Shown: positions 6,047 through 6,851 of the stretch, in pieces | Layout: each line of letters begins with the position of its first letter | How positions within the stretch are numbered: position 1 is the first letter of the stretch | DNA from: Methylobacteriaceae bacterium | GTDB lineage: Bacteria; Pseudomonadota; Alphaproteobacteria; Rhizobiales; Beijerinckiaceae | Reading direction: 5' to 3' | Length of the DNA: 6,851 nt | Assembly: GCA_019247255.1 (NCBI GenBank) | Contig: JAFAPJ010000505.1 | Location: forward strand, 1-6,851 | Translations under genes and position numbers: made by a program | The notes under the pieces: generated by a model | The model's database searches: none | What the model was told of the DNA's origin: nothing | What the model saw: only the letters and a program-made list of their open reading frames with translations

Positions 6047-6052
6047 CTCTCC
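6047..6052 (-). promoter_or_regulatory. Shine-Dalgarno of the NTF2-like gene
   Basis: On the minus strand GGAGAG (6052-6047) lies 5 nt before the ATG at 6041 and begins 4 nt after the TAA of the upstream transpeptidase gene. It supports the chosen start and independent ribosome loading within one transcript. Confidence 0.7.
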
Positions 6053-6056
6053 GGGT

Positions 6057-6851
6057 TTAGCGACCCGCCGCGAGGCGGAGCGGGCGCCGGGCGAAAGTCG
6101 CGGGCAGGATCGGGGTCGCGCCCGGCATCGCGGCGAGCTCGGGCAACGGTGCGGGAGCGCCGATGGCCGCGAAGGCGAAGACCGAACCCCCGCCGAAATC
6201 GGGCGTGCGCGGGCGACGCGGCGGCTCGGCCGCGAGCAGGATCGGCTTACGGCGCGCCGCGATCACCGTGACCTCACGGCCCGCGAGGGGGAGAGCCTCC
6301 GGCCGGCTCACGTCTCCGAGCGCCACGCCGCGCCGGAGCAGCGCCGCGAAGACCGCGTGCTGGCCGCCATCGGAATAGGTCGTGCGCACGGCCGCGCTCC
6401 CGTCCTCGACCAGCGCCGCGATCCGGGCCGCCTCCGCCTCCCGACGCGCGGTGACGAGCGCCTCCTTGGCCGGGTCGCGCGACGGCGCGAAGGCGTAGCG
6501 GCCGTCCCTGACCTGAACGATCGGCTCCTCGCCCGTGGCCTCGAACCGGTCCGAGCCGTCCTTCAGCTCGCGCCAGAACGCGATGTTCGGGTCCGTCCGG
6601 TGGCGCGCGATGTTGAGCGCGGTCAGCCGGAACGGGAAGCTCTGCACCTGGAAGGCGGCCTGGCCGCCCGCGAGCGCGTCGCGCGCGATGGCGTAGATCT
6701 CGGCAACCTGACGGTCGGTCATCGCGAAGCAGCCGGCCGACGAGCAGGTGCCGTGCACCATGATGGCTGAGCCCGTGCCGCCATGCGCGCGGTCATAGGC
6801 GTTCGGGTAGCCGAGATCGAAGGACAGATAATAGGCCGAGTTCGGGTTCAT
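6057..6851 (-). CDS. YafK-type murein L,D-transpeptidase (YkuD fold), N-terminus cut by window edge
   Basis: 264 residues are visible and end at the TAA (6059-6057). The reading frame begins inside the catalytic domain: NPNSAYYLSFDLGYPNAYDR (2-21) is an internal segment of YafK proteins, so the Met at the edge is not the true start, and the signal peptide and first part of the domain lie to the right. The active-site signature SAIMVHGTCSSAGCFAMTD (28-46) contains the probable catalytic C41 and H33. It is followed by QVQSFPFRL (68-76) and NIARHRTDPNIAFWRELK (80-97), also typical of the family. The enzyme acts on peptidoglycan in the periplasm. Escherichia coli YafK (DpaA/LdtF) instead releases Braun lipoprotein from murein, so attachment or hydrolysis cannot be decided here. 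Beyond about residue 115 there is a helical then Pro/Ala-rich extension of about 150 residues, not needed for the core fold. Confidence 0.93.
   Translation of the reverse strand: MNPNSAYYLSFDLGYPNAYDRAHGGTGSAIMVHGTCSSAGCFAMTDRQVAEIYAIARDALAGGQAAFQVQSFPFRLTALNIARHRTDPNIAFWRELKDGSDRFEATGEEPIVQVRDGRYAFAPSRDPAKEALVTARREAEAARIAALVEDGSAAVRTTYSDGGQHAVFAALLRRGVALGDVSRPEALPLAGREVTVIAARRKPILLAAEPPRRPRTPDFGGGSVFAFAAIGAPAPLPELAAMPGATPILPATFARRPLRLAAGR

Noticed and set aside
3939..6770. A 943-codon open frame on the plus strand covering the GNAT gene and all right-block genes
   Set aside because: Its translation is Arg/Gly/Ala/Asp-rich low-complexity sequence with no family pattern, and it lies antisense or out of frame to five well-supported genes. 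Such long empty frames are common in very GC-rich DNA.
1..6851. CRISPR arrays, insertion sequences, tRNA or rRNA genes, defence or phage cassettes
   Set aside because: No spaced direct repeats, transposase-like frames, terminal inverted repeats, or RNA gene signatures were seen, and all eight genes belong to common chromosomal families.

Overview
The window is a GC-rich, densely packed chromosomal segment. Codon use, the short intergenic gaps and the protein families suggest an alphaproteobacterium, most likely Hyphomicrobiales (Rhizobiales), perhaps near Methylobacteriaceae or Salinarimonadaceae. That placement is an inference from how the proteins look; no marker gene is present. Eight protein genes are supported, plus a clear operator palindrome and several short inverted repeats. 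I see no rRNA, tRNA, mobile element, CRISPR array or phage gene.

Left block (1-1770, minus strand): a TetR-family repressor gene followed by an RND-pump periplasmic adaptor gene. The two overlap by four bases (ATGA), and the adaptor runs off the left edge. A perfect 20-bp palindrome just upstream of the repressor is the obvious operator. The pump gene itself should lie beyond position 1.

Centre (1770-4713): a class I SAM methyltransferase-like gene on the minus strand is divergent from a three-gene plus-strand operon. That operon encodes a glyoxalase II (gloB), a DUF985/cupin_5 protein and a GNAT acetyltransferase, with junctions of +1 nt and -8 nt. The 125-bp divergent gap holds a strong Shine-Dalgarno for gloB and nested GC-rich inverted repeats that could fold in the gloB leader. 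GloB completes glutathione-dependent methylglyoxal detoxification. The roles of the methyltransferase, cupin and GNAT proteins are not known from sequence.

Right block (4590-6851, minus strand): a YafK-type L,D-transpeptidase (N-terminus cut by the right edge) is followed after 15 nt by a secreted NTF2-like protein. After an 81-nt gap with three GC palindromes comes a ten-helix DMT/EamA exporter resembling YddG. The exporter and the GNAT gene converge and overlap by 124 bp, so the whole C-terminal tail of the GNAT is antisense to the last membrane segment of the exporter.

Taken together this looks like ordinary housekeeping and stress or efflux content, not a new defence or biosynthetic system. 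The points most worth following are the operator, the antisense 3' overlap, the altered GloB active-site loops, and the transpeptidase-NTF2 pair.
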